64,000 nucleotides of DNA from Flaccisagitta enflata (GCA_965153355.1 OZ231127.1:35278001-35342000); one strand, 5' to 3'; shown: positions 46,299-60,695, counted from the first letter of the stretch. Translations and numbers: made by a program. Notes: a model not told the origin generated them from the sequence alone.

Positions 46299-46785
46299 AC
46301 AAGGTTGGATAAACGGCTAGCCTAGTCTTGAGTGGGTGGGCAGGGGCACTGATATAGAAGGTCACTTGGGCATTTGAGCAAGAGCAGTGGGTTCTAAATG
46401 CTTGCAAATGCCAAAAAATAGAAGCAAAAGTGTTAGACCAACCAACCGGCTGACTGATGGAATCAGGGATGGATAGACAAAGTGGGGTGTCTAAAAATGC
46501 TAATTGTAGTGCTGTATCCATATGCAATTTTACTTAGTTTGAAGCTAGGAATTCAAATCTTAAATAAACAATTGACATGAGGTCACAATATCATTGCGGA
46601 TTGGTAGGCAGGGGCATCCAATCCCCATCCACACCCCAACTCCCACACACAAACGTACACAAAAAGTTTCTAAAATGCGCATCTTCCCACTTTCTGACTC
46701 AATCATTACGGACCAACAGATGGGCGGAACAACAGACCAACGGAGGGACAAAGTCTCTAATAGAGTTGCTTGTCCGCAAAAGTAG
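46299..46785 (+). mobile_element. Two family A copies inside copy 2
   Basis: 46,299-46,496 is the unsplit counterpart of the R4-bearing copy (ACAAGGTTGGATAAACGGC to GGGGTGTCTAAAAATG). 46,566-46,785 is the GTTGCGGAC-type copy (AACAATTGACATGAGGTCAC to GTTGCTTGTCCGCAAAAGTA). Confidence 0.8.
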
Positions 46786-48533
46786 TTTTTGATCCATGTC
46801 ATATTTTGGGCCTTGATCATGCATAGATGATCATGAATGTAAGTGAAAGCATGCAGGGCAGCAGTCCCCAAGTGGATGAAGTCCTATTGACCCAAGGAAG
46901 AATTCTACTTTAACATGTTCAGCGTAATGCAGATGATTAAGCCCTGTTTAAAATGTTGAGAACTGAGAAGGCAGATGATTGAGACCTGTTTAAACTGGTG
47001 AGAACTGAGAAGGCCATGTGTGTCAATGTTAGCATTAGGCGAGATATCCAATTCAGTTGGGGTCTGGAAAGTCAAATCTAAGACTCATAAACCTCATGCA
47101 GTCCTGAAAGTGCCAATTCAAGAATTAAGAGGACTGATATGGACCTTTGAAGACCCAATTGAGGTATCTGAGGGCTTGTATAAGGCTAAGAATTGCTGTG
47201 ACTCCTCTTAAGGCTGATAGAAATAGAAGGAGCTGATTTATAAACTAGAAGAGCTGATTTGAGGCCTGAAAAGGCTGATTAGATGCCAAATTCCCGATGT
47301 TATGTGCAAGTGGGTACATTGAGAGCCTTAGGCTAATTTGACATCTGAGGGAAGGGGCAGACAAATGGGCAAATGGGCTCATAAATAAACTGATGAAAAT
47401 ATTCTTCAGCTGCTGCCCAAATAGTTTGAGGATGAAGGGGTGGTTCTATAAGGGTTTCAGAGTGGGGAATCTAAATTTGCAGTCAGCTTAGTGGCTTAAG
47501 ATATGTAGGTCTGCAGGGTTGCAAAGCATTGCTTTGAAGAACGGTCTTTTTTTGCGAGAAATACTGATCCGGTTTAAACCCTTTTCAAAGGATCAGAGGT
47601 AATGGGAACGCTGCTCTTTTTACTCTCGCTTGCAATCACAATCATGCAAAGCAGTGGAAAAACATAACAAAGGTCTAAGACTATTCTTTTTTTTAGTTGG
47701 ACTCCTTGCCCCAAAACAAATAAAATCAGGCCTGTATATTCTTCTGTATTTCCCCCCCCCCCTGGTGGGGGGGGGGGAATAATCAAAGGGTTTGGGGAGA
47801 GAAAGGAAAAAGAGGGAGGAAAAAAGATAAAAAAAAGAAAATTTGAGGAAAATATAACTTTTGGCAGCAACAAATCATAAAACCTGATAAGTAGAACACA
47901 ATTTAGCGCTATTTAAACTTTAAATACACTGTTTTATTGCTTTATAAGGAAGAAAATTATTGATTTTGTTACGCGACGCGATGCGTCGTGGGGAAGAAAA
48001 TCAAAGGCATGGGGGGAAAATAATCAAAGGATATGGAATTATATACACCCCTGAATAAAATTGCAAATAGAAACAACCCCAATGCCTTAGTGAGTAACAT
48101 TTATGAAGAAAGAACAAAGAAGAAATAAAAAAAATGTATTTTTGCGATTTTTGTTATTTTTTGATTTTTCGCGTTTTTTTACTTCACCAAAAGTTATGTA
48201 ATCCATTGTATGTGATGCACAGAACAAAAATTCTTGTTTCTTTTTCAAGTTGACATGTTAGAGAAGCTGTACCAGCTAAGAGGACTGGAAAAGGACTGGG
48301 GTAAATGAGATTAAGACAAGGTGAAAGTTGCTTGTTTTGGCGTTTTTTGCGATTTTAGCGTTTTTCACCTTCTTAGCAAGCGGTCTATTAGAGGGCACCC
48401 GTTGCACATTTTTCAAGAAAATCATAAAACAACAATCATTTTGGTCCTAGAGGATGTCGATAGTCCCAAAGGAATACCTCTTTTGATAACTTTTTGAAGT
48501 AGCCTTCAGAACCAGCCTGTCTGGGATGCCCTA

Positions 48534-48835
48534 ATAACAGGCCGTGAATGAAGTGAAAAGTTCGCTTTTGCTCAATGTCACTCTTTCTCATTGTCTGCCT
48601 GTGTTGTCACCTCTCGTTTGGCATCTACCATGGATCTTGTCTCTTAAGTTTTTTATTATCATTTGTCTAGATATCTAGTTGTCTAGATGGAGGAGACAGG
48701 TCGAGAGAGGGTTTTGTAGCTCTACATCTAGTCCTACACTTCAATAGTTGTCGGATATTTGCGCCAAATGTGTGGGCACATATCCTCTCATAGCTTTGCA
48801 TGTATATCAACATAGACTCGGGTACGATTCACGGA
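48534..48835. other. No recognisable feature
   Basis: Unique-looking flank of the TIR element copy 2. The 184-codon frame starting at 48,748 passes through the following CAA array and has no recognisable domain. Confidence 0.5.
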
Positions 48836-48837
48836 GA

Positions 48838-48899
48838 ACAACAACAATAACAACAACAACCACAACAACAACAACAACAACAACAACAACCACAACAAT

Positions 48900-48979
<80 letters not shown>
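48838..48979 (+). repeat. (CAA)n trinucleotide repeat
   Basis: CAA array with ACCACA and ATA interruptions. Confidence 0.97.
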
Positions 48980-50346
<1,367 letters not shown>

Positions 50347-50648
50347 CTCTCTCCAACCAGCAGCTGAAGTGCTTCACTTCTCACCTCGGACATCGATCCC
50401 AGATACGCAAGGAGGAACTTTCAATGTATACGATGCAATAAGTCATGCTTTTAAGAGTTTTTAAAGTCCCGAACTCAGGCATAAACCACTCTCTGCAAAG
50501 CTGTTACTCTACTTGTTGGCTCCAAAATCGCTAAACGCTCTGAGTTATTACTACGAATAACGGGTAGGTATGGAAACAGAGGAGAGGAATATCCGTTCCT
50601 CGGCCTCGTTTGAAAAAATATGAGCCTGTAGAGTATGGTGAGTAATAT
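50347..50648. other. No recognisable feature
   Basis: Unique spacer between the inverted GTT and CAA arrays. Confidence 0.5.
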
Positions 50649-51150
<502 letters not shown>

Positions 51151-51353
51151 AGACGAACTTAAGTCAAATGTAGCGTCTAGCGCCTTGAGTGTTGTCTCGC
51201 CATATTGAAGAAGGCTCGCGTCCTTTTATCAGATTGCAAGAAAATGAGAAGTGCCTCTCGTCTGTCCACTCTCTCTTGAGAGAGAAAGACTTCTCATTAT
51301 CAGATTAACGCACGTGTGGCGACAACCAAACGACCAAGTTTAATGAAAGAGAA

Positions 51354-51356
<3 letters not shown>

Positions 51357-51426
<70 letters not shown>
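51357..51426 (+). repeat. (GA)n microsatellite
   Basis: GA array of about 70 bp. Confidence 0.97.
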
Positions 51427-51434
<8 letters not shown>

Positions 51435-51748
51435 CGATAAAGAGTAAGATTGGGACGGTTGCTGTTCCAAATAGCTTTTTTCTTGTCTGGGTATTTTCTT
51501 CCTTATCTATTCATTTGAAAAAAAAAAGAAAAAAAAACTCCATGGTTATCTTTATCGTCGATAGATTATCAGGTGGCTATCCGTGGAAAAGGGCGCACGG
51601 CAATGCTGCAAAATGGTCGTCAATCGTCACGTCAGCCTTTTACTTGAGAGAAGTTACTGTATATTTTCTTTGTACTACATTTCCAACCAACCCGAAAGGA
51701 AGTAAGTTGATTGGAAAAATCTTACAAGTAGATAGGAGTTAAACTTGA

Positions 51749-51981
<233 letters not shown>

Positions 51982-53080
51982 ATGTGTGCTTTTGTGGGGA
52001 GGGTTGTGTGGTACCCTGATTCTTAGCTTATGCTGCATACATCACAAAAAAGAAAGCATACGAATAAAAGGGAGGAGAACAACTAAAGAAGGGGTGGTGG
52101 TGGCTGCAGAGTGATATTTGAGAGCGGAAGACTGATACCGATGGAGAGATACGGAAAGAGAGAAAAAGGTTCAAGAGTGGAGAGGAAAATGCATTAGAGT
52201 GTTCCCGAAAGATTAACTTGACCTTTACTCTTCTTTCTCAGTTCATTTTTTCCCCTCTTTTGTTGGCAAGATGATATTCGTGAAAAATCTCAACTTTGCC
52301 TTTGGATGAGGGAAGCAAATTGACTTTCTTGAGAAAATAAGCAAGGTGCTGATTTTGGAATTTTCTGGAAGGTTCATAAAAAGAGATGACACTATCTTTT
52401 TGATATATTTGATAGGGGGTTACAAATTGGGAAGGAAGATACGAAGATGGTCGAGTATGAGACTAGTTTTATAAAGGATAGGTACAGATATTTCCAATAG
52501 TAGTTAAGATGATTCTTCCATCAAAGAAACCCTTGCAATGTTTAGAAAATTGTATTCCACTCATTTCTCACGCCCCGCGAGCAAAATTTGAAATTCCATG
52601 ATCAAATGTGAGGCTTACCAGAGGCCAAATAGGAAAAAAATGAAGTGCATAAACTTTCATAATGTCATAGAAACTAACTTATAAGAAAAAAAAACAGAGG
52701 AAAGAAAAAGAAAAAAAAAACAACAGAAAATCAACATGGGAAATAATATTGAGCAGATTGCTAAGAAGAAAGGAGATGGTGAGGTGAAAGGGGTTAGTTT
52801 TGATTAAGAATGTTGGTCTATGAACCCCCTCAACTCTCTCATCTCTCCCATCTTTATAAATCAGATTTTATGATGTATCCAGTGGGAGAGATGGATGATA
52901 AAGCGTCTACTTTGGGTGGTGGCAACTAAAGAATGATTACGTGTTCAATCAAAGAGAGGGTCGTTGGGGGCAAACTACCGTTAGGAGTAAAAAATCATAC
53001 ATAGATGTCATTCTAATCGATCTTGTGGTTGAAGACGAATTGAATGCGATAGTAATCCACGCAGATGATCGAAAAGTGCA
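51982..53080. other. No recognisable feature
   Basis: About 1.1 kb of mixed sequence without repeats, long frames or recognisable signals. Confidence 0.5.
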
Positions 53081-53300
53081 TTTTTAGTCGCGTGCACGCG
53101 ACTCTACATCCCGCTTTTTCCGTCGGTCGGTCGGTCGGTCGGTCGGTCTGTCCGTCACACTTAAAAGTAAAATTACTTTTTTTTCATCAATTTTGTTTCT
53201 TTAAGTTTTTTAAAGTCATTTAAGAGTATACTAAGTCATTCTAAGTCATTCTAAGTTGATCTGTAAGTCTCGCACGCGACTTATAGGTGTTAGCCTTGTT
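53081..53300 (-). mobile_element. Family A element, compact reference for the expanded copy
   Basis: TTTTTAGTCGCGTGCACGCG, CTCTACATCCCGCTTTTTCC, (TCGG)n, TCACACTTAAAAG, three AAGTCATTCT units, GTAAGTCTCGCACGCGACTT ATAGGTGTTAGCCTTGTT. At 220 bp, both ends and the adjoining words are the same as in the 2 kb copy at 22,853-24,823. Confidence 0.85.
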
Positions 53301-53325
53301 GTTCTTCATGAAGCAGTGTTAGTAT

Positions 53326-53461
53326 TAGGGATGTGGAAGCGGTCGATTTTAGTGCCGCTTCCACCGCTTCCGCTTCCGCTTCCACTTCCATTTTGCAGTT
53401 CAAATACTAGTAGCTATCCCATCCTCCAAAATGGAAGCGGTCAATCGCTTCCACATCCCTA
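53326..53461. mobile_element. 136 bp hAT-like MITE with perfect 8 bp target duplication
   Basis: It begins TAGGGATGTGGAAGCGGTCGA and ends TCGCTTCCACATCCCTA. GTTAGTAT is directly repeated at 53,318-53,325 and 53,462-53,469. TAGGG ends with an 8 bp nTnnnnAn duplication are the hAT signature. The interior has CCGCTTCC hexamer-like repeats. Confidence 0.92.
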
Positions 53462-53736
53462 GTTAGTATGCTAAATATTTTCCATTAATCCTATTCCTCT
53501 ACCCTCCTTCCGTTTTTATTTTCTATCTTTCATTTGCGGTCAATCTTCACCAACCTGGCCCACGGACTTTGCTCAACAATCATCGCCGCACAAAAACAGG
53601 TAAGTGCAAAACATTGTTTCGATTCAATTTGGTTTCCTCCTAAGCTAGTATGCAGTCTAATGCCGACTTGTTTGGCGGATCAAAGACGTGGCATTTATTT
53701 AGCGTTGCTGTCTTCTAACAATCGTAATTGAATTAA

Positions 53737-53929
53737 AACAAGGCCGGATACACGGCCATCAGTTGCGGACGGGTGGGCAGGGGCGGAAATGCAACTTTCC
53801 CCAACTAAAAATGTTCTAAAACGCTCATTTCCTCACTTTTTGACTCGTGTCCACGGACCAACCAACCGACCAACGGACGGACGGACGGACGGACGGAGCC
53901 TCATAGAGTTGCGTGTCCGCAACTAAAAA
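53737..53929 (+). mobile_element. Family A element, GTTGCGGAC subtype, complete
   Basis: AACAAGGCCGGATACACGGC, CATCAGTTGCGGACGGGTGG GCAGG, AACGCTCATTTCCTCAC, GGACCAACCAACCGACC, (GGAC)n, AGAGTTGCGTGTCCGCAACT AAAAAG. Both ends are intact, and the 5' word and 3' arm are perfectly complementary over nine bases. Confidence 0.87.
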
Positions 53930-54350
53930 GTATTGATATGTAAGACAGCAGTTCCAGAGTCAAGAGTCAAGACAGAGTCCTTACAAACAAATTGATAGAA
54001 GTTGATTGTACAAAGCAGTGACATAAAATAAGGGAAATGCTCTCTCTAGACACGACGATATTCAGGTTATCATCCTTTCTTTAGATGAAGGAGCGCGCTG
54101 CCTAAAGAGAAAAAAAGAGATAAAGATGATTTGTGGAAACCATGGAATAGGACAAAAAGAATGGGATAAGCGCTTTTGATGGGAGAGTTGCGTTATATGG
54201 GTAGTAAGTAGGCTAGATGTGCTAGATGGATGAGATGGGCGCCAACGTTAAAATCATGACAGAATATAAGGAGAACAAAGAGAGAGAGAAGCTGAATAAG
54301 GGAAATGGATAAGTGTTGATGAAGAAGTGACCGCGGAGGTGAAAGCTTAC
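53930..54350. other. No recognisable feature
   Basis: Mixed sequence grading into a purine-rich tract. No gene or repeat unit is supported. Confidence 0.5.
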
Positions 54351-54840
54351 AGAAAAGAAAAGAAGGAGAATGCAAGAAGACTACAAGCTGAGAGAAAAAA
54401 TGAATAGGTTAGAGAAAAGTAAAGAGAGAAAGTAAAGAAGAATAAGAATAAGAGGAAGAAGAAGAAGAAGAAGAAGAAGAAGAAGAAGAAGAAGAAGAAG
54501 AAGAAGAAGAAGAAGAAGAAGAAGAAGAAGAAGAAGAAGAAGAAGAAGAAGAAGAAGAAGAAGAAGAAGAAGAAGAAGAAGAAGAAGAAGAAGAAGAAGA
54601 AGAAGAAGAAGAAGAAGAAGAAGAAGAAGAAGAAGAAGAAGAAGAAGAAGGAGGAGAAGAAGAAAAAGAAGAGAAGAAGAGCATAGAAAGAGAAGAAAGG
54701 GAGTAGGAGAATATTAATGAAAAGAAGAAAATGGAGAAAAAGACAAAGAAAAAAAGAAAGAAGAAGAAAGAAGAACAAGATAAGTAAAACAAATGAGGAA
54801 AAAAAAAAAAGAAAAAAAAAACTAAAAAAGAAAACGAAGA
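54351..54840 (+). repeat. Purine tract with (GAA)n core
   Basis: GAA array at about 54,456-54,650 within a longer A/G-only stretch. The minus-strand frames are poly-Phe or poly-Ser. Confidence 0.95.
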
Positions 54841-54844
54841 AGGA

Positions 54845-54999
54845 AACAAGGCCGGATACACGGTAATCCAGTCACGGACGATTGGGCAGGAGCAGTAATG
54901 CAAAAACCGCTCGCAATTCAAAAATATTTCGGACTGACGGACGGACGGACGGACCGACCGACGCGGCAAGGTGTAGAATCGCGTGTCTGCGACTAAAAA
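54845..54999 (+). mobile_element. Family A element, compact
   Basis: AACAAGGCCGGATACACGGT AATCCAGTCACGGACG, GGGCAGGAGCAGTAATGC, (GGAC)n, CAAGGTGTAGAATCGCGTGTC TGCGACTAAAAAG. 155 bp with both ends. Confidence 0.83.
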
Positions 55000-55059
55000 G
55001 GAGGAGAAGAAAAAAAAATCGAGAAGTAGTATGCTGATATTAAGATAAAAAACAAAAAA

Positions 55060-55365
55060 AGTCATCCAAGAATCATGGTCAGCAGTACCCAATGCCCTGC
55101 TCAGAGTGATCATGTAAGAAACTGTGTGAAAGTGAAAGCAGGGTGGCGGCCCCAGAGGGCACGGGGGTGAATTTCGAGACGTCTTCCCAGAGGTCTGGAT
55201 GGCAGCTTTTAGGCCTGTAGGGAAGATTTGAAGGGTTGATTTAAGGGCTTGGAGGGCAAAAATCAGGCCTGAGGGCGCTGATTTGAGGCTAAAGGGGAGG
55301 GGATGTCTGGAAATTCAGCCCAGTGTCTTACTGGACATTGACGATTTAGGGCCGCTGCCCAAAAG
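55060..55365 (+). mobile_element. Family R array element (copy R6), short array
   Basis: AAGTCATCCAAGAATCATGG TCAGCAGTACCCAATGCC, GGCGGCCCCAGAGGGCACGG, only three or four degraded array units (TTTGAGGCTAAAGG), then GTCTGGAAATTCAGCCCAGT GTC and GGGCCGCTGCCCAAAAG. A family A-like GACCGAC tract follows (55,366-55,425). Confidence 0.78.
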
Positions 55366-55616
55366 ATCAAGCTCGCGTTAACATGACCAACAGACCGACT
55401 AATTAATCGACGGACGGAAACAATCTGTTTTGGCGTGCTGAAATGAACAGTGAACGCACAAAGGGAAGGAGAACAGAAAAACAGAATAAAAACTGCTGAA
55501 TGACCAAGGACACAAATAAGAAAGAAGAAAAGAAAAGAAGAAAAGGAAACTGTGAGGAAGAGAACCCTTTTATACCAAGTTGGTCCCATGAGTCTCTTTC
55601 CCTCCATCCTCGTTTT

Positions 55617-56220
<604 letters not shown>

Positions 56221-57545
56221 GCGTTCCACTATAGCGTATTAAACCGCAAAAAATCGTTTCAAAAATGCAAAAAAATGGATTATTGTGACAAAAATTATGA
56301 ATTTTTGTCACAAAACTACTGGAAAAGGCCGTTTTGAAACGGTCGTCCTTATGCAGTTTCAAAACGATCTTATATTGTCGTTTCAAAACCACAAGTATGC
56401 GCAACTTTTGAAACGAATATTGAGGCATAGTTGACGTATCAAAACTTTGCAATTCTAAAGTTTTAATACCACGAGATTTTTGCGTTTCAAAACGCTTAAA
56501 AACAGCGCTAAAGTAACGGCCATCAAGGGAAAAAATCTATTCATCTTTGTAATCTTATCACCTTTTTTACGGTTTTGAAAACGCAAAACATTGGAGTATT
56601 GAAACTAAGAAAAAATGCGTTTAAAAATTGAAATATGGTTATATGCAAGCTAACTTTACCCAAACTGAAATAGATGGAAGAGGGCCCCGTTAGCCCTCAC
56701 TGACTGGCTAATACGCACGCCACTCTTCTTCTCCTTCTTCTTCTCCTTCGTCCCCCCCTCAGATCCCAGTCTTCTCCTTCTTCTTCTCCTTCGTCCCCCC
56801 GCGCAGATCCCAGTCTCGAGACCCAAATTACAGTCTTGAGGCCCAAATTCTAGCCTGAAGGCCCAAGTTCTTGCCTGAAGGCCCAGATCCCCGCTTTGAA
56901 GCCCAAATCTTAGCCTCGAGGTCCCAATCCCACCCAAGAGACCCAGATCCCAACCTAAAAACTCTTAAAGAGCCTTAGTCTGTCTGTCCTCCATTGGTTC
57001 ATCCATTATGCTTGAATTAAAAGTGCAAAAATACACATAATTAAATGAAATTGCAGTTGTGATAATCTCTTTGTGTGTTTCTGCCAAAAAGCTTACTTTT
57101 TACAGTTTTGAAACTGCAAAAAATTGAAGTTTTGAAACTGCAAAAAAATGAAGTTTTGAAACTGAAAAAAAATGAAGTTTTGAAACTGCAAAAAATTGAA
57201 GTTCTGAAACTGCAAGAAATCGAAGCGAGGAAACGGCTATTTCATAATTCACAACTTTATTGCCACTTTTTCCCAGTTCCCAAACGGTAAGAACTATCTG
57301 GCTTGAGGTGAGAAAAAAATGATATTTTAGACAAGTTATCAAAAGTTGTTTTCCACGCTAATGTTCTCAAAAGCCCTTTTTATGCAGTTTTGATACACCC
57401 AAAAAAAGCCGTTTTAAAACGGCAAGTATGCCTGCGTTTTGAAACCCCAGATTACTGCCACTAAAGGACATTGTTGTATGCATAAATGGTTTTTTGGTTG
57501 TTCTGAAACTGTTGCATACTAGAAGTTTTGAGACGTTGTTCCCCT
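56221..57545. repeat. Block enriched in GTTTTGAAAC / GTTTCAAAAC decamers
   Basis: The decamer and close variants occur many times in both orientations between 56,255 and 56,600 and between 57,105 and 57,540. The R-type array at 56,690-56,960 interrupts the block. 57,104-57,225 is a 24-25 bp minisatellite (AAGTTTTGAAACTGCAAAAA, five units). Confidence 0.8.
56690..56970 (-). mobile_element. Family R-related array (copy R7), ends not clear
   Basis: A 45 bp direct duplication containing CTTCTCCTTCTTCTTCTCCT TCGTCCCCCC (56,726-56,815) is followed by units AAGGCCCAAATTCTAGCCTG (20 bp) to about 56,960. The conserved R arms are not seen. Confidence 0.7.
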
Positions 57546-58430
57546 ATTTGGGACAAAAACGCAATAAGAACGCCGACGAAATACCTGAGACAGATAGACA
57601 GAATATTTGAATGATCTCTTATGGGCGTAATACGGCGCAAGTAATATCAAGAAGTTTGCGTTAGCAAAACATAAAACGAAAGAATTAAGAAGAGGAGAAT
57701 TAGGGGGACTTAGCGTGGACAAAGTATACGAAGGAGATAGTAAGACTGAATACTTTTACAAAGCTTGTTGCGAACAGTAAGATTACAAAAAAGGGAAAAA
57801 AATAGACACCTAAACAGAAAATAGCCTGAACACGTTCCCAACCAAAACTGAGAGTTAAAACTTGTCTCGGGCGCGGGATCGTTTCCGCGGTTGTTTCCAT
57901 TCGAAGTGTTCAGTCTTTGTTTTGTTTGGATCTATCCCAGGAATTGGGAAGAAAGTCTCTGGTATATCCTTCCTATTTAATCAATTCCATCGGAAACAAA
58001 TACGCCCGAAATACACTGCCATGGTACGTCTGGGGCATGCATGCAAGCACATGTACGCGCCAGAACAAGGCAACGTTTCCAAACACACTGACAAATAATG
58101 ATACGCTGAACTTTCCATGTTTATACCGAACATGATTTCACGTGCAAAGGCACAAATGAAACATACATAGACAAGAGTTGGCGATTTGCGATTACCCATC
58201 CAGACTATTGCCCGCAAAAGTTGCATTTACTTGTATCCTAACGCCGCATGGGTAGGTTGAAAAATGGATAAAAAACAGCATCTTCAAAATAACTGCCAAT
58301 TGTCAGTCTACGTCCTGCCTTTCCTTCAATTTCATTGATTCATCGTTAATGGTTTCCCAAGGGCGTCCTTACAAATGTAAAGTTCCTCATGGTAACTGTT
58401 TAATAGGAACACGCCGTTGATGAGGTAATG
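57546..58430. other. No recognisable feature
   Basis: About 0.9 kb of balanced-composition DNA, relatively rich in short open frames on both strands. None shows a domain that I recognise. If a host exon exists in this window, this is one of the few places that could hold it. Confidence 0.4.
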
Positions 58431-58431
58431 A

Positions 58432-58954
58432 TAGTCGCAAAAGCGTCAGATGGTCAGCGGTACGAAATTCCCCCATGTTAGTGTGTGTAGGGATGAGATG
58501 GTAAACGGCCCCAAAGGGACCGATGACCTATACTTAGGTTCATGGAAAATGCTACGGTGTGAGGGCCTTTTGGCAACAATTTGGACCACCAGGTTGAGAT
58601 TTTGACCCTGAGGCTGGGATTTTGGCCTTGAGGCTGGGTTTTGAACCCTGAGGATGGAATTAATGCCTCGAACCTAGGATTTGAACCTTTGGGTTAGAAT
58701 TAGAGCCTCAAGGCTTGGATTTGAGCCCCAAGGCTTAAATTTAGGCCTTGAGGCTTTGATTTGAGCCTTTGGCTTTGATTCAAGCATTGTTGCTGGGATT
58801 TGAGCCTTACTGTTGAGATTTGAGCCTCAAGTCTGGGATTTGAGCCTCGAAGGGTGGAAGGGGGGCGGAGGAGAAGGAGAAGGAGGAGGAGAAAATCTCC
58901 CATATTTGTGAAAGCATAGGTCATCAGCCCCTTCAGGGCCGCTGCCCAAAAAGG
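58432..58954 (+). mobile_element. Family R array element (copy R8)
   Basis: AGTCGCAAAAGCGTCAGATG GTCAGCGGTACG, GGCCCCAAAGGGACCGATGA, about twelve 20-21 bp units (GGGATTTGAGCCTTGAGGCT type, some TTTTGACCCTGAGGCTG), GGAGGAGAAGGAGAAGGAGG, CATAGGTCATCAGCCCCTTC AGGGCCGCTGCCC. Confidence 0.83.
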
Positions 58955-58955
58955 A

Positions 58956-59134
58956 CAGTTGAGCTGCACTAGTGCGCAAGCCAAAGGAATGGGCAAAATT
59001 TTCCCTCAAACTCAAAGTGAAGCTGTTTCATTGGCAATGTAGAAATTACTTTGGAATTTTTCATGGGACAGTTAGTTGCAAGCCTTGTAGGCGAGCATGT
59101 TTTAAACTGGGCGCGCTAAGGCGGTGCCCCGCTG
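58956..59134. mobile_element. 174-180 bp MITE (copy 2 of 2)
   Basis: CAGTTGAGCTGCACTAGTGC ... TGGGCAAAATT ... GCCTTGTAGGCGAGCATG ... GCGGTGCCCCGCTG. It aligns along its length with 24,479-24,652. The TA flanks are not preserved here. Confidence 0.78.
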
Positions 59135-59565
59135 CAGTGGTCGAGTAGACATCCTGAACATTCCAAAATTCGAAACAACAGTCATACTTGGTTTAGACAT
59201 CTTTTGTACTGTATTCAAGCCAAGGATTCTCAGAATTCCCATTCAATTCTAAATGTGCTCCTCTGATAGCGTATCCTCTGAAGATGATAAGTCTGATAAG
59301 ATGATGGAGGAAGAAAAAACAAAAAGAATAGATCAAAAAGGTGGTTGTCCGGTCGTATCAGGTACAATAAAAAATGTAATATATTGTCTAGCTATCAAAG
59401 GAAGCAATCAAGTTGCCGATCGAAACGATAGCAGTTATAACAGAAAAACGTTGGAAGAAAGGTGCACACATTCTTAGATAACGGGTGATCGAAGAAATAA
59501 CGGAAAATGTCACTGGAAAAGTTAAAGGATACTGTTTCTTGAAATCTTCAGATTCCACGCCATAG
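59135..59565. other. No recognised gene
   Basis: A 74-codon plus-strand frame (59,253-59,477; acidic, EDDKSDKMMEEE) has gene-like composition but no motif that I know and no support beyond being open. Confidence 0.4.
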
Positions 59566-59567
59566 AC

Positions 59568-59642
59568 AATTTGACCGACGGACCGACGGACGGATGAACT
59601 TACAAAGCCTCTTAGGGTATCAGAAGCGTCTACAAAAGTGGC
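59568..59642 (+). mobile_element. Family A element, 3' fragment
   Basis: TTGACCGACGGACCGACGGA CGGATG, AAAGCCTCTTAGGG, AGAAGCGTCTACAAAAG. Confidence 0.55.
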
Positions 59643-59716
59643 AACTACAAAACCTGGGTGGCGGACAAATGGGAAAACGAGTCCACCAAAAACGACACGG
59701 ACTGACAGGAAGACTG

Positions 59717-59983
59717 AACAAGCCCGACCAGGCAACGATGCGTCCGGACTGTGTCTCTACGTGTACTGATCATGTGACATACATATGGAGAGACAGATGG
59801 ACGAACAGATGAACAGACGAACGACTGAGTAGTAAAGGAGGCTCTCAAAACATGTTGGTTGATCATTTGTTTCAGTATAGGATCTCACCGTGGACAAAAA
59901 CAGTCGTGAAACACGGTTTTTGCACAGGCGTAACGGACAGACCCTCTTATAGAGATGCGTTCCTGACGGACACATCTAAAAAC
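59717..59983 (+). mobile_element. Family A element, GATGCGTCC subtype (long form, copy 2)
   Basis: AACAAGCCCGACCAGGCAAC GATGCGTCCGGAC to ATAGAGATGCGTTCCTGACG GACACATCTAAAAAC. It aligns with 34,976-35,277 throughout, except that the tetranucleotide tract is nearly absent here (GTAACGGACAGACCC). That is a direct view of tract length change between two copies. Confidence 0.83.
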
Positions 59984-60268
59984 GAATGAAGGAGCCAATG
60001 GCGAAAGTCGATGTGTTGATAGCCGAATTAGTTCGGTACTGCCAGAAACATGACCTGGTGGATATCGATGAAAAAAAAAAGAAAATCATTTGTTACCGTC
60101 AGGAGAAGGTGATCAAGTGGTACGTGAGAAATGTGCTTAACCAAATAAACGACCAACTTACAAAACAAACAAGTTCCATACAAAATCTACCATGAACTAA
60201 GTTAAGTGCTAAGTAGATTACGTGACCAACATTCTACGAGAGAGAATGTTCGTAGACAGTTCAAAGTC
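59984..60268. other. No recognised gene
   Basis: A 69-codon frame (59,986-60,195) starts 3 bp after the A element and reads plausibly (AELVRYCQKHDLVDID), but I cannot assign it. Confidence 0.4.
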
Positions 60269-60379
60269 TTGGTCAGTCAGTCAGTCAGTCAGTCAGTCAG
60301 TCAGTCAGTCAGTCAGTCAGTCAGTCAGTCAGTCAGTCAGTCAGTCACGAATGTCAGTCAGTCAGTCAGTCAGTCAGCT
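60269..60379 (+). repeat. (GTCA)n tetranucleotide repeat
   Basis: GTCA array interrupted once by CGAAT (60,347-60,352). Confidence 0.97.
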
Positions 60380-60695
60380 ATGAATGGGAGGATAAATTTG
60401 AGAATGCACGGATTTACTAGAAGCACTTGAAAGTGAAAACGCAGGCTCGCAGAGTGGCCATAAGCTTTAGGAAAATGGCGAGCGAAAAAGAGAAGGGTAG
60501 AACAGAAATGGGCGAGACTTTCTTTTCCTTTCTTATCATCCGTTAAGAATCGTGAATGCGTAGACCGATGATCAGGTGGGAAAACCTGGAAGCGGCAAAG
60601 GATATTCTATTCGCCTCATGCATGGTAATCACTCCTTTGATTCAAATCTCCCACAGGTTATCTTACGACTTTGCCTCTGTTTGCGCGTGTGAGGA

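Larger units (their letters stand above)
44740..48533. mobile_element. ~3.8 kb TIR element, copy 2 (hAT/P-like, non-autonomous)
   Basis: It begins TAGGACATCCCAGACA and ends TGTCTGGGATGCCCTA. ATAACAG is duplicated on both sides (44,733-44,739 and 48,534-48,540), and an 8 bp reading AATAACAG is possible depending on the terminal base. The inverted ends extend about 280 bp. It shares all its interior with 25,936-29,941 except one private insertion (45,298-46,214) and lacks the two insertions in copy 1. Contains two family A copies (46,299-46,496 and 46,566-46,785). No transposase frame. Confidence 0.9.

Noticed and set aside
53534-53602. Possible exon ending ACAG|GTAAGT near 53,597
   Set aside because: A good donor match, but no convincing acceptor upstream and no recognisable protein.
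60269-60379. CRISPR-like array
   Set aside because: It is a GTCA tetranucleotide repeat without spacers. The 3.6 kb array and the R arrays likewise have no unique spacers.
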